In this document: positions 34,891-44,900 of the stretch, piece by piece | How positions within the stretch are numbered: position 1 is the first letter of the stretch | Layout: every line of letters starts with the position of its first letter | DNA from: Clostridium sp. K13 | Lineage (GTDB): Bacteria > Bacillota > Clostridia > Clostridiales > Clostridiaceae | Length of the DNA stretch: 64,000 nt | Assembly: GCF_019734195.1 (NCBI RefSeq) | Contig: NZ_JAASHM010000013.1 | Coordinates: 1 to 64,000 of the forward strand | Reading direction: 5' to 3' | Notes under the pieces: generated by a model | Seen by the model: the letters and a program-made list of their open reading frames with translations, nothing else | What the model was told of the DNA's origin: nothing | Database searches by the model: none | Made by a program: the position numbers and the translations under genes

Positions 34891-36472
34891 AACAATCTTA
34901 AAGACACATGAAATTTCATTTACTCAAAAAGTAAACATGTGGATTTATTACATAAAAAAAATTCCTCTTATAGGCAAAACAATACCTGAAAGTATTTATA
35001 ATACAACTTCATCTAAAATTATTGTTAGCAATATATTAAGAATATTTATGTTTTTATTTGGATTTATTAAAAAATATATTTACATGTTTTTAATTATAGT
35101 AATTCCAAGCATGATTATTAGTGATTTAACCTCTATAGATGGAAGTAATATTAAATTTCATATTTTCTTCTTTTTAAGCTTTATTATGGGTCCTCTTATG
35201 GACAATAAGTTTTGGTCAAATATTTCTACTGACTTTTATATGATTAATTTAATGAGAATTAATTCTAAAGACTACTATTTGAGCAATATAATATTTTCAT
35301 ATATTGAGTTCTTAATTTATTTTACATTCCCCATGATGCTTTTAGGGTGTTCACTACCTGAAGCTTTCATAATTACACTAGAATTTATAGCCTTTAGAAG
35401 TATAGGCCAATGTATGCACTTACTCTTTAGTAATTATAGTGGATTTCAATTAACTACAAAATGGTACTTTACAGTTCCAATAATGCTAATTCCATTTTTA
35501 ATTGCATATGGATCGCCATTCATTGGTTTTGTTTTTTATTCAAAAAGATTATTACTTAATATTGCTTTTATAATAATTATTTTACTACTTTCAATAATTT
35601 CTTTTTATTATTTAATAAGCTATAAAAAATATACTTTATTGGCTAAAAAAATGCTTTCTAGAAATGAAATTGATAAAATTAATGCTATATCTTCAGAAGC
35701 TAATTTTATCACTGTTCAATTAGATGATAAGAAGTTTAAAAATACTAATTTAAAAATAGATAAATATAAAGATAAACAAGGTTTAAGTTATTTAAACTAT
35801 AAATTCATAGAAAGACATAAACAAGTAATAATTAATCCTATTAAAATTAGGGTAATTATACTTTTAGCACTTTTTATTTTAGCATTTGCCTTTACAATAA
35901 CATTTCCTACATTTCATAAAGATATTGTTAATTTAATTATGGCATCTAGCGGTATTCTTGTATTTATTATATATACTACTTCTATTGGCGAAAAAATAAC
36001 TAAAGCATTTTTCTTTAATTGCGATAATAGCTTACTTAGATATAAATTTTATAAAGAATCTAAAATATTAATATCAAACTTTAAATCTAGATTGAAAATA
36101 TCAGTGTTATTAAACTTGATTCCTGCCCTAGTTTTGGCTTTTGGCTTGTTAATAACTCTTAAATTAGCTAACGGTGATATAATTAGATTTATTCCAATAT
36201 TTATTAGTATTTTAACTTTATCATGCTTTTTTTCTGTTCATTATTTATTTTTATATTATATTACTCAGCCATATACTTCACAGTTAACTATTAAAAGCCC
36301 AATTTATCAAATAGCTTCCTTTGTAGTTTATATAGCTGCATATACTTGCCTTCAAGTTAAGACAGCTTCTATTTGGTTTACCATTGCTATAATATTAATA
36401 ACTATACTTTATGTCTTAATAGCATTAATACTAGTTTATAAGCTTGCGCCTAAAAATTTCAAACTTAAATAG
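34883..36472 (+). CDS. ABC exporter membrane protein
   Basis: The 529-residue protein has about 12 hydrophobic segments in two halves, separated by a hydrophilic loop around residues 260-310. It belongs to the putative ABC exporter membrane proteins that pair with a short ATPase. GGAGGAA precedes the ATG, which overlaps the ATPase stop by 8 bases. The substrate is unknown; the group often exports peptides, lipids or antibiotics. If the ATPase is not translated, this permease would have no motor. Confidence 0.75.
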   Translation: MFKTILKTHEISFTQKVNMWIYYIKKIPLIGKTIPESIYNTTSSKIIVSNILRIFMFLFGFIKKYIYMFLIIVIPSMIISDLTSIDGSNIKFHIFFFLSFIMGPLMDNKFWSNISTDFYMINLMRINSKDYYLSNIIFSYIEFLIYFTFPMMLLGCSLPEAFIITLEFIAFRSIGQCMHLLFSNYSGFQLTTKWYFTVPIMLIPFLIAYGSPFIGFVFYSKRLLLNIAFIIIILLLSIISFYYLISYKKYTLLAKKMLSRNEIDKINAISSEANFITVQLDDKKFKNTNLKIDKYKDKQGLSYLNYKFIERHKQVIINPIKIRVIILLALFILAFAFTITFPTFHKDIVNLIMASSGILVFIIYTTSIGEKITKAFFFNCDNSLLRYKFYKESKILISNFKSRLKISVLLNLIPALVLAFGLLITLKLANGDIIRFIPIFISILTLSCFFSVHYLFLYYITQPYTSQLTIKSPIYQIASFVVYIAAYTCLQVKTASIWFTIAIILITILYVLIALILVYKLAPKNFKLK

Positions 36473-36476
36473 CAAA

Positions 36477-36514
36477 AATAAGGAGTTAGTAGTTAAAACT
36501 ACTAACTCCTTATT
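36477..36514 (+). terminator. Bidirectional terminator, exporter / HAD
   Basis: A perfect 16-bp stem (AATAAGGAGTTAGTAG and complement) with a 6-base loop lies between the convergent exporter and HAD genes. Confidence 0.88.
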
Positions 36515-36530
36515 CAAACCTATACCATTA

Positions 36531-37316
36531 CTAAATACTCAAAATATTTTTTATAGCGTGTACAACTCCACTTTCATCATTACTTTTAGTAATAAATCTT
36601 GCAGCCTTTTTTAAATCATCATGAGCATTTTCCATAGCATAACTATGATATGCACTATCCATCATTTCTAAATCATTTAAGTAATCACCAAATACCATTG
36701 TTTCTTCAAATTTTATATTTAACTTATCTTGAACCTCTTTAATAGCAAGTCCTTTATTTATCCCTTTTGCAGTCATATCAAGCCAAATTTCACCCGACAC
36801 ACAAATTTGAGCTTTATCTCTGTAATCATCAAAGTACTTATTACTATTATTTTCTGATCCACTAAAATCACAAATTGTTACCTTTAAAATATCATCCTCA
36901 ATAGTAGTTAAATCAGATACTATTTCATATCTAGCATAGTACTTTTCAGTTTGTTCTACTAACCTTTTATCTCTACTTTCAATATAAGCAGCATTTTTAC
37001 CACAAAGTATTACATATGCATTATCTATAGTTCTTCCTACCTTAATTAATTCTCTTGCAATGTTTATATCTAAGGAATTTACTATAAGCTCTTCCCCCTT
37101 ATAAACAACAAAAGTTCCATTTTCAGCTATAAACATCATATTATCGTCTATGCCTTTAAACCTCTCTAAAAGATTATAGTATTGTCTTCCACTTGCTGCT
37201 GCAAATATTATTTCTTTTTCTTTTATTTCATTAAAAACATCATAAAATCCCTCTTGTATTTCGTTATTTGAATTTAACAATGTTCCATCCATATCTGTTG
37301 CTATTAATTTTATCAT
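36531..37316 (-). CDS. Cof-type HAD-IIB phosphatase
   Basis: The 261-residue protein has HAD motif I (ATDMDGTLLNS), the Cof-type cap, a lysine in motif III (KGLAIKEVQDKL), and motif IV GDYLNDLEMM. It hydrolyses small phosphorylated metabolites, probably sugar phosphates or flavin cofactors. AAGGAGA precedes the ATG. It lies 23 bases below a DeoR regulator on the same strand, and the two likely form an operon in which the regulator senses a sugar phosphate. Confidence 0.9.
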   Translation of the reverse strand: MIKLIATDMDGTLLNSNNEIQEGFYDVFNEIKEKEIIFAAASGRQYYNLLERFKGIDDNMMFIAENGTFVVYKGEELIVNSLDINIARELIKVGRTIDNAYVILCGKNAAYIESRDKRLVEQTEKYYARYEIVSDLTTIEDDILKVTICDFSGSENNSNKYFDDYRDKAQICVSGEIWLDMTAKGINKGLAIKEVQDKLNIKFEETMVFGDYLNDLEMMDSAYHSYAMENAHDDLKKAARFITKSNDESGVVHAIKNILSI

Positions 37317-37339
37317 AATTTATTTCTCCTTTATTTAAC

Positions 37340-38104
37340 TTAATATATTACTTCAACTTCAAAATTTAGTAATGCTTTTTTCACATCATTTTCTGGCTCT
37401 TTTTCTACTACTATATAATCTATATCTTCTAATGTTGCAAATTTGTAAGGCCCATCTTTATATAACTTTTCATAATTTGCAACTATATATCTCTTCTTAC
37501 TTGATTTTAACACTTCACTTTTTACTGATGCTTCATCATAATTAAAATTACTAATAAAATTTTCTTCTACATTAATTCCACCTGCTCCAACAAATGCTTT
37601 AGTAATTTTAAATTTCTTTATTTGTTCTACTGCTTCACTTCCAACAGTTCCACCTAGTTTTTTATTATAATGTCCACCTATTAGAATTACATCAATATTA
37701 GGCGTTCTATCAAACTCCATTGCAATTCTATTCATGTTTGTTATCACTGTTAAATTTTTCTTTGTATAATTAAGCATATTAGCAATAGTATGATTTGTAG
37801 TTGATATATCTAAAAATATAACATCATTTTCTTCAATAATATCTAAAACTAACTCTCCTAATCTTGACTTAGATTCTAAATCAACAAAAACTCTAGAAGT
37901 TGTTTTTTCATCATATGATGATTCTCTCTCTAGTATTGCGCCTCCATAAGTTCTCTTTATTTTCCCCTCTTTTTCAAGTCTTTGAAGATCCTTACGTATC
38001 ATACTTTCAGAAACATTAAATTTTTCACTTAAATCTTTTACTAATACCTTTTTTTCATCTTTCATAATTTCTAATATTTCATCTAATCTTTCTTCCATAA
38101 ACAT
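37340..38104 (-). CDS. DeoR/GlpR-family transcriptional regulator
   Basis: The 254-residue protein has an N-terminal helix-turn-helix (VLVKDLSEKFNVSESMIRKDLQRLEKEGKIKRTYGGAIL) and the DeoR C-terminal sugar-phosphate sensor domain (ENDVIFLDISTTNHTIANML, GGHYNKKLGGTVGSEAVEQIKKF). It likely represses its own operon with the HAD phosphatase until a phosphorylated sugar binds. The start at 38104 is preceded by GGAGAGG at 10 bases. An operator was not identified. Confidence 0.9.
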   Translation of the reverse strand: MFMEERLDEILEIMKDEKKVLVKDLSEKFNVSESMIRKDLQRLEKEGKIKRTYGGAILERESSYDEKTTSRVFVDLESKSRLGELVLDIIEENDVIFLDISTTNHTIANMLNYTKKNLTVITNMNRIAMEFDRTPNIDVILIGGHYNKKLGGTVGSEAVEQIKKFKITKAFVGAGGINVEENFISNFNYDEASVKSEVLKSSKKRYIVANYEKLYKDGPYKFATLEDIDYIVVEKEPENDVKKALLNFEVEVIY

Positions 38105-38331
38105 AAATTAATTTCCTCTCCTCTTATAATTCTATTACCGATTTATATCATTTATTATCATTTGTTATCATTTATATAATACACCTTTTATTTTAATTTT
38201 TCAATAGTGTTATGTATTATTAATTATTCTCTATATATTTTTCCCATATTATATTTACTTTTCCATAATATGATAATATACTTATACCTAGATATACGAT
38301 GTATCGAATTACAATATATGGTGGTGAATTT

Positions 38332-38676
38332 ATGAAAATTAACAAAGAACTATTAAAAGGTAGTACAACTGTACTAATATTAAGTATTCTTAACCGAAAA
38401 GATATGTACGGATACGAAATGATTAAAGAAATAGACCTTCGTTCTAAAGGTATATTTTCATTTAAGGAAGGTACACTTTACCCAATACTTCATACTTTAG
38501 AAAATGCAAATTATATTGAAGCTTACTGGGATGATTCTAATAGTGGTAGAAAAAGAAAGTATTATAAGATAACAGATAGCGGTAAAAAAATTCTTTTTGA
38601 AAAGGAATCTGAATGGAAGCTATTTAGCGAAACTGTAAATAATATTTTATGGGAGGCCAATTTATGTCTAAGATAG
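38332..38676 (+). CDS. PadR-family transcriptional regulator
   Basis: The 114-residue winged-helix protein has the PadR pattern: LLKGSTTVLILSILNRKDMYGYEMIKEIDLRS, GTLYPILHTLENANYIEAYWDDSNSGRKRKYYKITDSG. The ATG at 38332 follows GGTGG; 11 residues of upstream frame lack a ribosome-binding site. It overlaps the SEDS gene by 13 bases. PadR regulators often repress the membrane-protein genes they are translated with; a small inverted sequence CGATGTATCG lies upstream at 38298-38307. Confidence 0.88.
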   Translation: MKINKELLKGSTTVLILSILNRKDMYGYEMIKEIDLRSKGIFSFKEGTLYPILHTLENANYIEAYWDDSNSGRKRKYYKITDSGKKILFEKESEWKLFSETVNNILWEANLCLR

Positions 38677-39968
38677 AAAATATTAAAGTTAATGAATATA
38701 TAAATAATGTTTGTAAGTTGATAAAAAATAAAAAAGTTCATTCTGAAATTAAAGAAGAGTTATCAGGACATATTAATGATATTATTGAAGATTACTTAGA
38801 AATAGGTATGTCCTTAGATACTGCAACAACTAAAGCCTTAAATCAAATGGGTAATGTAGAAACTATTGGGCATGACTTAAATAAAGCACATAAAGCTAAT
38901 TCTGATTGGTTACTTTTAATAATGACATCTTGTTTAATATTCTTTGGATTTTTAACTACAGCTTTTATTCAAATAAATACTCTTACTGATGGCTATTATA
39001 TAAATCCTACAAGCAAATTATTGGTAATTTTAGCTTTTTCAATTTTCCTATCATTATTAATATTAAAATTAGACTATAGGGATTTAAAGAAATACTCTTT
39101 TTCAATTTATATAAGTAGTATTTTTCTAATCCTATTAACACTAGCTTTTGCTGTAAATGTAAATGGTATTAAGCGTTGGATATTTATAGGGAGTTTTTCT
39201 ATTGATACTTTAGCAGTTACCCCTATCTTGTTAATAATTTCTCTTGCAGGAATTTTTGATAATTATAATTGGACTAATAAAACTTCATTCTTTAAAGGTA
39301 TTGCTTTAGTATTTATTCCAGTAATATTATTTTTCTCGCTCTCATCAATATCTACATTAATAATTTATTTAATTGCAGCATTTACAATTATGTATATATC
39401 AGGCTTTAAACTAAGAAATTTAATTACTATTTCTAGTGCACTAATTGCTATGTTATTAATATTTATCTTTGGTGCAGCTTATAGAGTAGAACGATTTTTT
39501 ATATTCCTAAATCCTTCTCAAGATATAAATGGGGCTGGTTGGATTTATAATCAACTAAATACACTTAGAAATTCTGCCGGGCTATTTGGTAATGGAGCTA
39601 ATTCTAATCTTTCTATTATACCTGCTGCTAATATGGAGTTTGCACTTACATCAATAATTCATTGCTTTGGGTGGATTGTTGGAATATTAGTTATCGCTTT
39701 AGTTTTATCCTTTATTATTAGAATTGGTATTATTTCAAGTAACACTAAAAATACTTACGGAAAACTATTAATAAGTGGACTTTTTATGTTATTTACTATT
39801 CAGTTTATATTAAATATTATAGCTAACTTTTCACTTTCTCCTATTTTGGGGATAAGTATGCCATTTATAAGTTATGGCGGAACTCAATTACTTATAAATG
39901 TATTAGCTATTTCTATAATTAATAATGTTTATAAATATAGAAACACCGCTTCTAAATTATCTAATTAA
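38664..39968 (+). CDS. SEDS (FtsW/RodA/SpoVE) protein with prefix domain
   Basis: The 434-residue protein has a helical permease-prefix domain (residues 1-75, VNEYINNVCKLIKNKKVHSEIKEELSGHIND) and then a SEDS domain: KRWIFIGSFSIDTLAV, STLIIYLIAAFTIMYISG, a large extracytoplasmic region (ADM-like NLSIIPAANMEFALTSII), and the C-terminal NIIANFSLSPILGISMPFISYGGTQLL. SEDS proteins polymerise peptidoglycan glycan strands from lipid II. The prefix domain is typical of PadR-linked membrane proteins. GGGAGG precedes the ATG inside the padR frame, so the two genes are translationally coupled. Confidence 0.85.
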   Translation: MSKIENIKVNEYINNVCKLIKNKKVHSEIKEELSGHINDIIEDYLEIGMSLDTATTKALNQMGNVETIGHDLNKAHKANSDWLLLIMTSCLIFFGFLTTAFIQINTLTDGYYINPTSKLLVILAFSIFLSLLILKLDYRDLKKYSFSIYISSIFLILLTLAFAVNVNGIKRWIFIGSFSIDTLAVTPILLIISLAGIFDNYNWTNKTSFFKGIALVFIPVILFFSLSSISTLIIYLIAAFTIMYISGFKLRNLITISSALIAMLLIFIFGAAYRVERFFIFLNPSQDINGAGWIYNQLNTLRNSAGLFGNGANSNLSIIPAANMEFALTSIIHCFGWIVGILVIALVLSFIIRIGIISSNTKNTYGKLLISGLFMLFTIQFILNIIANFSLSPILGISMPFISYGGTQLLINVLAISIINNVYKYRNTASKLSN

Positions 39969-39985
39969 AAAAAGGAGATACAAAT

Positions 39986-41131
39986 ATGATAGGAATTTCA
40001 TTTATATTTTCAGCAATTTTATTTACTATAGTTTGGATGATTTTTAGGGTAAATTATTATAAAAAAAATAAACCTATAAATAGAATAAGAGAGATATTTA
40101 TCAACTTATTCTTCATCTATTTTTTAATATTAGTTAATCTTACATTATTTAAATATGGAGATTTAATGATAGATTTTGATAATAGATTTTATATTAATTA
40201 CATTCCTTTAGTAGAAACAATAAAAATGTTTAATAACAACTTTACAGATATTCATACTGCACTTTATAACGTTATAGGTAATATACTATTGTTTATCCCT
40301 TTAGGATTTGGAATACCATTATTTTTTAACAAAAAAAATAAATTATTCAAAATTATACTTTATGGATTTACAGCATCTTTATTTATAGAGTCAATTCAAA
40401 TTTTTACTCCAAATAACTTTACTGATATAGATGATATTATCTTTAACACATTTGGTTCTGTTCTAGGTTTCTTAATATTTAATATTATTTATATGATATT
40501 TAAAAAAACTAAAATTGAAAGTTTTATTAATAGTATTAGTAACTCATATGATGGTAATTTACTCTTAGTAATAGGAAAACCTATCGGAACAATTATATTA
40601 TTTTTTTCATTTTTATCTTTTGGATTATTATATAATGAAACTATTCCAGGCAATCTTTCTAATGAAGAATTAGCAGTTGAAGTCCTTGGGGAGGATACTT
40701 TTGAAAACTATAAAACAGCTCGTGATTTTGAAAATTATAAATTTTTACTTACTGATAATGGTGAATTTATAGAATTGAAAAATCTTAAGCGTTTTTTTAA
40801 TAACAGATGGTATGATGAGAAGTTCAATTCTAGCTTTCAAATAGCAAGTGGTGATTATTCTGTTATGACACTAATTGAAAACAATCTTATTTCTGGAGTA
40901 GCCTTTGGTAAAAATAAAGATGCTAATATTATTGAAATTAATTTTAATGGTACAAAATATATTGAAAACATAGTAGAGGATGATTACTTTATAGTGCCCT
41001 TCCCTAAATTTGTAAAAGCAAATGAACTTACTGATTTCCATAGATTTTTTGATAATGAAAAAAGTACAGAATTAGAAATTAAATTTTATGATAAAGATGG
41101 TAATGAATGTCCCTATATAAAATTCACTTAA
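39986..41131 (+). CDS. VanZ-domain membrane protein
   Basis: The 381-residue protein begins with a VanZ-like membrane domain (LVNLTLFKYGDLM, FNNNFTDIHTALYNVIGNILLFIPLGFGIPLFF, FIESIQIFTPNNFTDIDDIIFNTFGSVLGFLIF). A further helix near residue 205 is followed by an extracytoplasmic C-terminal domain of about 150 residues rich in beta strands and acidic residues. VanZ proteins alter resistance to glycopeptides by unclear means. It is the third gene of the PadR-SEDS-VanZ operon, 17 bases after the SEDS gene, with AAGGAGA before the ATG. Confidence 0.85.
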   Translation: MIGISFIFSAILFTIVWMIFRVNYYKKNKPINRIREIFINLFFIYFLILVNLTLFKYGDLMIDFDNRFYINYIPLVETIKMFNNNFTDIHTALYNVIGNILLFIPLGFGIPLFFNKKNKLFKIILYGFTASLFIESIQIFTPNNFTDIDDIIFNTFGSVLGFLIFNIIYMIFKKTKIESFINSISNSYDGNLLLVIGKPIGTIILFFSFLSFGLLYNETIPGNLSNEELAVEVLGEDTFENYKTARDFENYKFLLTDNGEFIELKNLKRFFNNRWYDEKFNSSFQIASGDYSVMTLIENNLISGVAFGKNKDANIIEINFNGTKYIENIVEDDYFIVPFPKFVKANELTDFHRFFDNEKSTELEIKFYDKDGNECPYIKFT

Positions 41132-41140
41132 AATACTAAT

Positions 41141-41174
41141 GAGCGTGTACTTGTCTATACAATCTTATACGCTC
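41141..41174 (+). terminator. Weak terminator after the VanZ gene
   Basis: GAGCGT and ACGCTC form a 6-bp stem, extendable with mismatches, followed by TCTTAAATTT. The T run is poor, so this is tentative. Confidence 0.4.
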
Positions 41175-41313
41175 TCTTAAATTTAATATTTACTCTGATA
41201 TATTTTTAAACATTATATACAAATTTAACTATAAAAATTATACATTTCCTCTGAAAATTATACATATATTATTAAAACCCTTGATTATATTAGTAAAATA
41301 CTATATTATATAA

Positions 41314-41325
41314 GTAAACGTTAAC
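41314..41325 (+). promoter_or_regulatory. LacI/CcpA-type operator before the GH36 remnant
   Basis: GTAAACGTTAAC is a perfect 12-bp palindrome-like operator with the AACGTT core of LacI/GalR-family sites. A close relative, TATAAACGTTTACA, lies before the beta-galactosidase at 49092-49105. Confidence 0.6.
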
Positions 41326-41393
41326 AAGAAAGTTTGATATCTGATTAAAGTATCGGTTTAAATAAATAAACATATAATAGGGGGCATATTACA

Positions 41394-41810
41394 ATGGGAA
41401 TAAGCATTATAGAAAATAATAATATATTTGATATGATATATATGAATATTAACGAAGGAGCATCAAATAACGAATCTGCTAGAAGAAATCCAGGTAACGT
41501 TACCAGTAATTTTGTAAAAGATGTTAAATATTTTAAATTAAATAACCTTTCTAGAAATGCCAATGTAGAATGTTTTGAGGCAGTATCTAAAGATAAGAAT
41601 GAAGTTTTACTTACTTTTAATGGATTATCACTTGAGAATATTAATAACTTAAAAAGACTTAAATTAAAAGGATTAAATGAAGATGCAATTTATATGAGTC
41701 TTCAAACTAATGAAGTATTTTCAGGTGGGGCACTAATGAATTATGGTGTAAATATAAAAAAGTTATTCCAAACTCATGTTAGTAATCAAATACATTTAAA
41801 AATGATATAA
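41394..41810 (+). pseudogene. Remnant of a GH36 alpha-galactosidase (head joined to tail)
   Basis: A 138-codon intact frame whose N-terminal 25 residues look like the start of a GH36 enzyme (MGISIIENNNIFDMIYMN) and whose last 90 match the C-terminal beta-sandwich of GH36: VECFEAVSKDKNEVLLTF, then LKRLKLKGLNEDAIYMSL, then TNEVFSGGALMNYGVNI. The catalytic barrel, about 600 residues, is missing. The frame is preserved, so this is probably a large internal deletion of an alpha-galactosidase gene. A LacI-type operator remains upstream. It could be transcribed but not active on galactosides. Confidence 0.7.
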
Positions 41811-41840
41811 TATTTTTTTAAACTATTTCAAATAAAAGTT

Positions 41841-41888
41841 AAGATGTAAAAAGATTTGTAAAATACAAATCTTTCTACATCTTTTTTT
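41841..41888 (-). terminator. Bidirectional terminator, GH36 remnant / beta-galactosidase
   Basis: AAGATGTA..AAGATTTGTA and its complement form a 20-bp stem with two mismatches and a 3-base loop, with a T run on the plus strand. It ends both converging genes. Confidence 0.85.
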
Positions 41889-41900
41889 GTTTTAACCTAA

Positions 41901-44900
41901 TTATTTTTTCTTTTTAAGTGAAAAAGCACCACCTATTATTGTAGTTAATCCAATTAATGCTGCCATTACTCCACTTGCTCCACCTGTTTTTGGCAAGTTT
42001 CCTGTCTTATTTGAATTACTTGAATTGCTTGAATTGCTTGAGTTTGATGAAGTAGTATTTGATGCAATATCCTTGTCCTCATTCCCATTATTATTTGATC
42101 CATTACTTATCTCAGTATTTGCTCCATCATTCTTTTCTGTTAAGCTGCTTAAAGCAACTTCTAAATTTTTAACTGCTTTTTCTACGTCTTCCTTTTCTGC
42201 TTCATTGCTTGCTACTATCTTTTTAGCCTCAGCTACAGCTGCTCTAACTCTACTTGATGATTCTTCAGTATAAATTGATAAATCAATACTATTAGCTTTA
42301 TTTATTAATTCTTCTAACTTTGATTTATCTGGATTAAGCCTTAATTTTAAATATGATCTTAATAAACTATTATATGCTTCATCTACTTCTTCAACAGTTG
42401 CCTTTGAATTTTCTAATACCTTATTTGCATTACTTAATGCTTTATTAAACACTTCCCATGTTGAAGCTATATATTCCTCTTCCTTCTTATCTTTAACTAA
42501 ATTTACAAGAGCATTTAAGGCATCTTTATTTACCTCAACCTTTTCCAAATTAGCTACAGCTTCTTTTAAAGCTTCAACAGCTTCATCAACCTCATACTGA
42601 AGTGCATTTTCATCAGCAATTACCTCATTAGCTTTTGCTATCGCAACAACTAAATTTCCCCAAGTTTCTTCTGTATACTCTTTTTCGTCTAAAGCTTCTA
42701 CTAAAGTAACAAGTGCTTGAAGCTCTTCCTTATTTCCAGCCTTGAACTCTAGCATAGTTATAGCATTAAACAATCTCTTATATGATAAGTCAATATCAGA
42801 AGCTGTAGCATTTACATTTTCGTAAACATCAATAGCTTCTTTTAACGCCTCTGTAAACTCTTTTTTAACTATTGGAACTAAATCTTCTAAAGCTCCTATA
42901 GAAACTTGATAATTAGCATAATCTATAACATACTTTAATACTACTTTATCAGTTTTAAGCTTTAATCCAGAAATGGCATTGTTAAGCTCTTTTGTTGCAT
43001 TTTCTATCATCTTATTTGTTGCATTAACGTCTTCAATTACCACTTCAGCAACCTTTAATACTTTTTGTAAATTTTCTACTGTTGCATTAGTATATAAAGT
43101 TAAATCTAAACTTTTAACATATTCAACTCTTTCAATTAATCCTGCTTTACTTGGCTTTAATTGTGCCTTAGCAATTGCTACATTAACCTTAGTAGTTTCT
43201 TCATTTATTTCAGCTTGAGTGGCATTTGCATTATTTAATACTATTTCTGCATTTGCAATTATATCCTCAAGTCCAATTACAGTTTGACTATCATAATTGT
43301 CTATATTAGCTAAAATTAAATTCCCTCTCTCTATAGCATCACTTAAAGCTACAGTATTTGCCCTTACAACTAGATTACTTATAGCATCTAATATACTGTT
43401 GTAACTTGAAATTACAGCTTCTTCTGATGGATTTTCTATATCTATTATTTTTTTAGCCTCTTCAACTGCACTAGTTAGTACTTTATAAGATATAGGCGTA
43501 TAAAGTTTTTCATTATAATTACTTTCTGCACTATTTATTAACTCTTGTAGGGATCCTTTATTAATAATAGTATCTAGATTATTTAAAACATTTACTAACC
43601 TTGTTATTGCAGCTTCAACTTCAGCTTCAGTTGCTGCAATATTATTTAATACACCTTCTCCTTCAGCAATAGCAGATTGTAATGAAGCAATTGAAGCACC
43701 TGTTAAATTAGATGAATTGTTTAGTTTATCCCTAGCAGTATTAATAATAGCTTCTAACCCTTCTTTATTAACTATAGTTTCAAGTCCATCTATAGCTTCA
43801 TTAAGAGATTTAATAGCATTATCTACCTCTTCAGTAGTTGCATCTGTATTATCAATTATAGCCTTAGCATTATTTAAGGCTTCTGTAAATATTGCAAAAC
43901 TAGCTTCTGTATAACCTGTACTATTGTAATCCTTAACTAAATTATAAAGATTAATTAATTCACTCTTATCAACTGTAGCTACTGGAGTAACTATATTTTT
44001 CATATCCAACCACATTGCTACAGAATCATCAGTTGGTAATACTGCATATTCTGTTTCTCCTATAAATCCATTCTTTTGGGCTTTTACTTCAGTATCTGTT
44101 AAAGCTCTATTATAAACTCTTGCAGCACCTATTTCATAAGAACTATTTCTACTAGTTTCAGGACAATATCCAAGCCATAATGATTGATTATTAGTAGCTA
44201 ATCCTCCTGTACTTCTCTCATTAGATGTACCCATTAATTCACCATTTAAGTAAATCTTAAGCTCATTACCTGTATAAGTTGCAACTATTTGTTGCCAGTT
44301 TCCTATCCAATTATCTGGAACATTAATAGTTTTTTCAACAGTATACCAGTTTCCATCAGTAGCCTTAATAAAGAAATCTAAAATTATACTTCCATTTAAG
44401 TTATCTCTAGTTCTTAATCCAAAGTTACTATCACCTTTACCCATAATCATATTATAATGCATATCTGTTCTAGTTGGATTTACCCAAGCCTCTACAGTAA
44501 AATCATTTTTACCTGCAAATATACTATTAAATATATCAGCACCATCAGTACCTTTATTATTATTAAGCTGTAACTTACCTGAAAGTTTAACTCCTACAGT
44601 TTCATCTTTATATAACTTAGATGTAGTAGTTATTATTGGATTAATTTCATTTAAACTTAAGTCTCTTATATAAGCTGGATCTTGCCCTTCCATAGCTTCA
44701 ACTTTACTTATAGCTTCAGTTAATTTATCATAATTAGTTACTAAAGCTTTTTGACTATCACTTAACTTATCATAAGCTGACTTTAAGTCCATAACCTCAT
44801 CATATTGAGAGTAAGAATAAATGAATAACTTATCTATAGAATCAATTACAACTTGCGCTGTTTGCTTATCAAATTCTTCCTTATCAAAACTTTCAATATT

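Noticed and set aside
42025-43914. Several plus-strand frames opposite the FIVAR region
   Set aside because: They arise from the biased codons of the repetitive minus-strand gene; none has a start signal.
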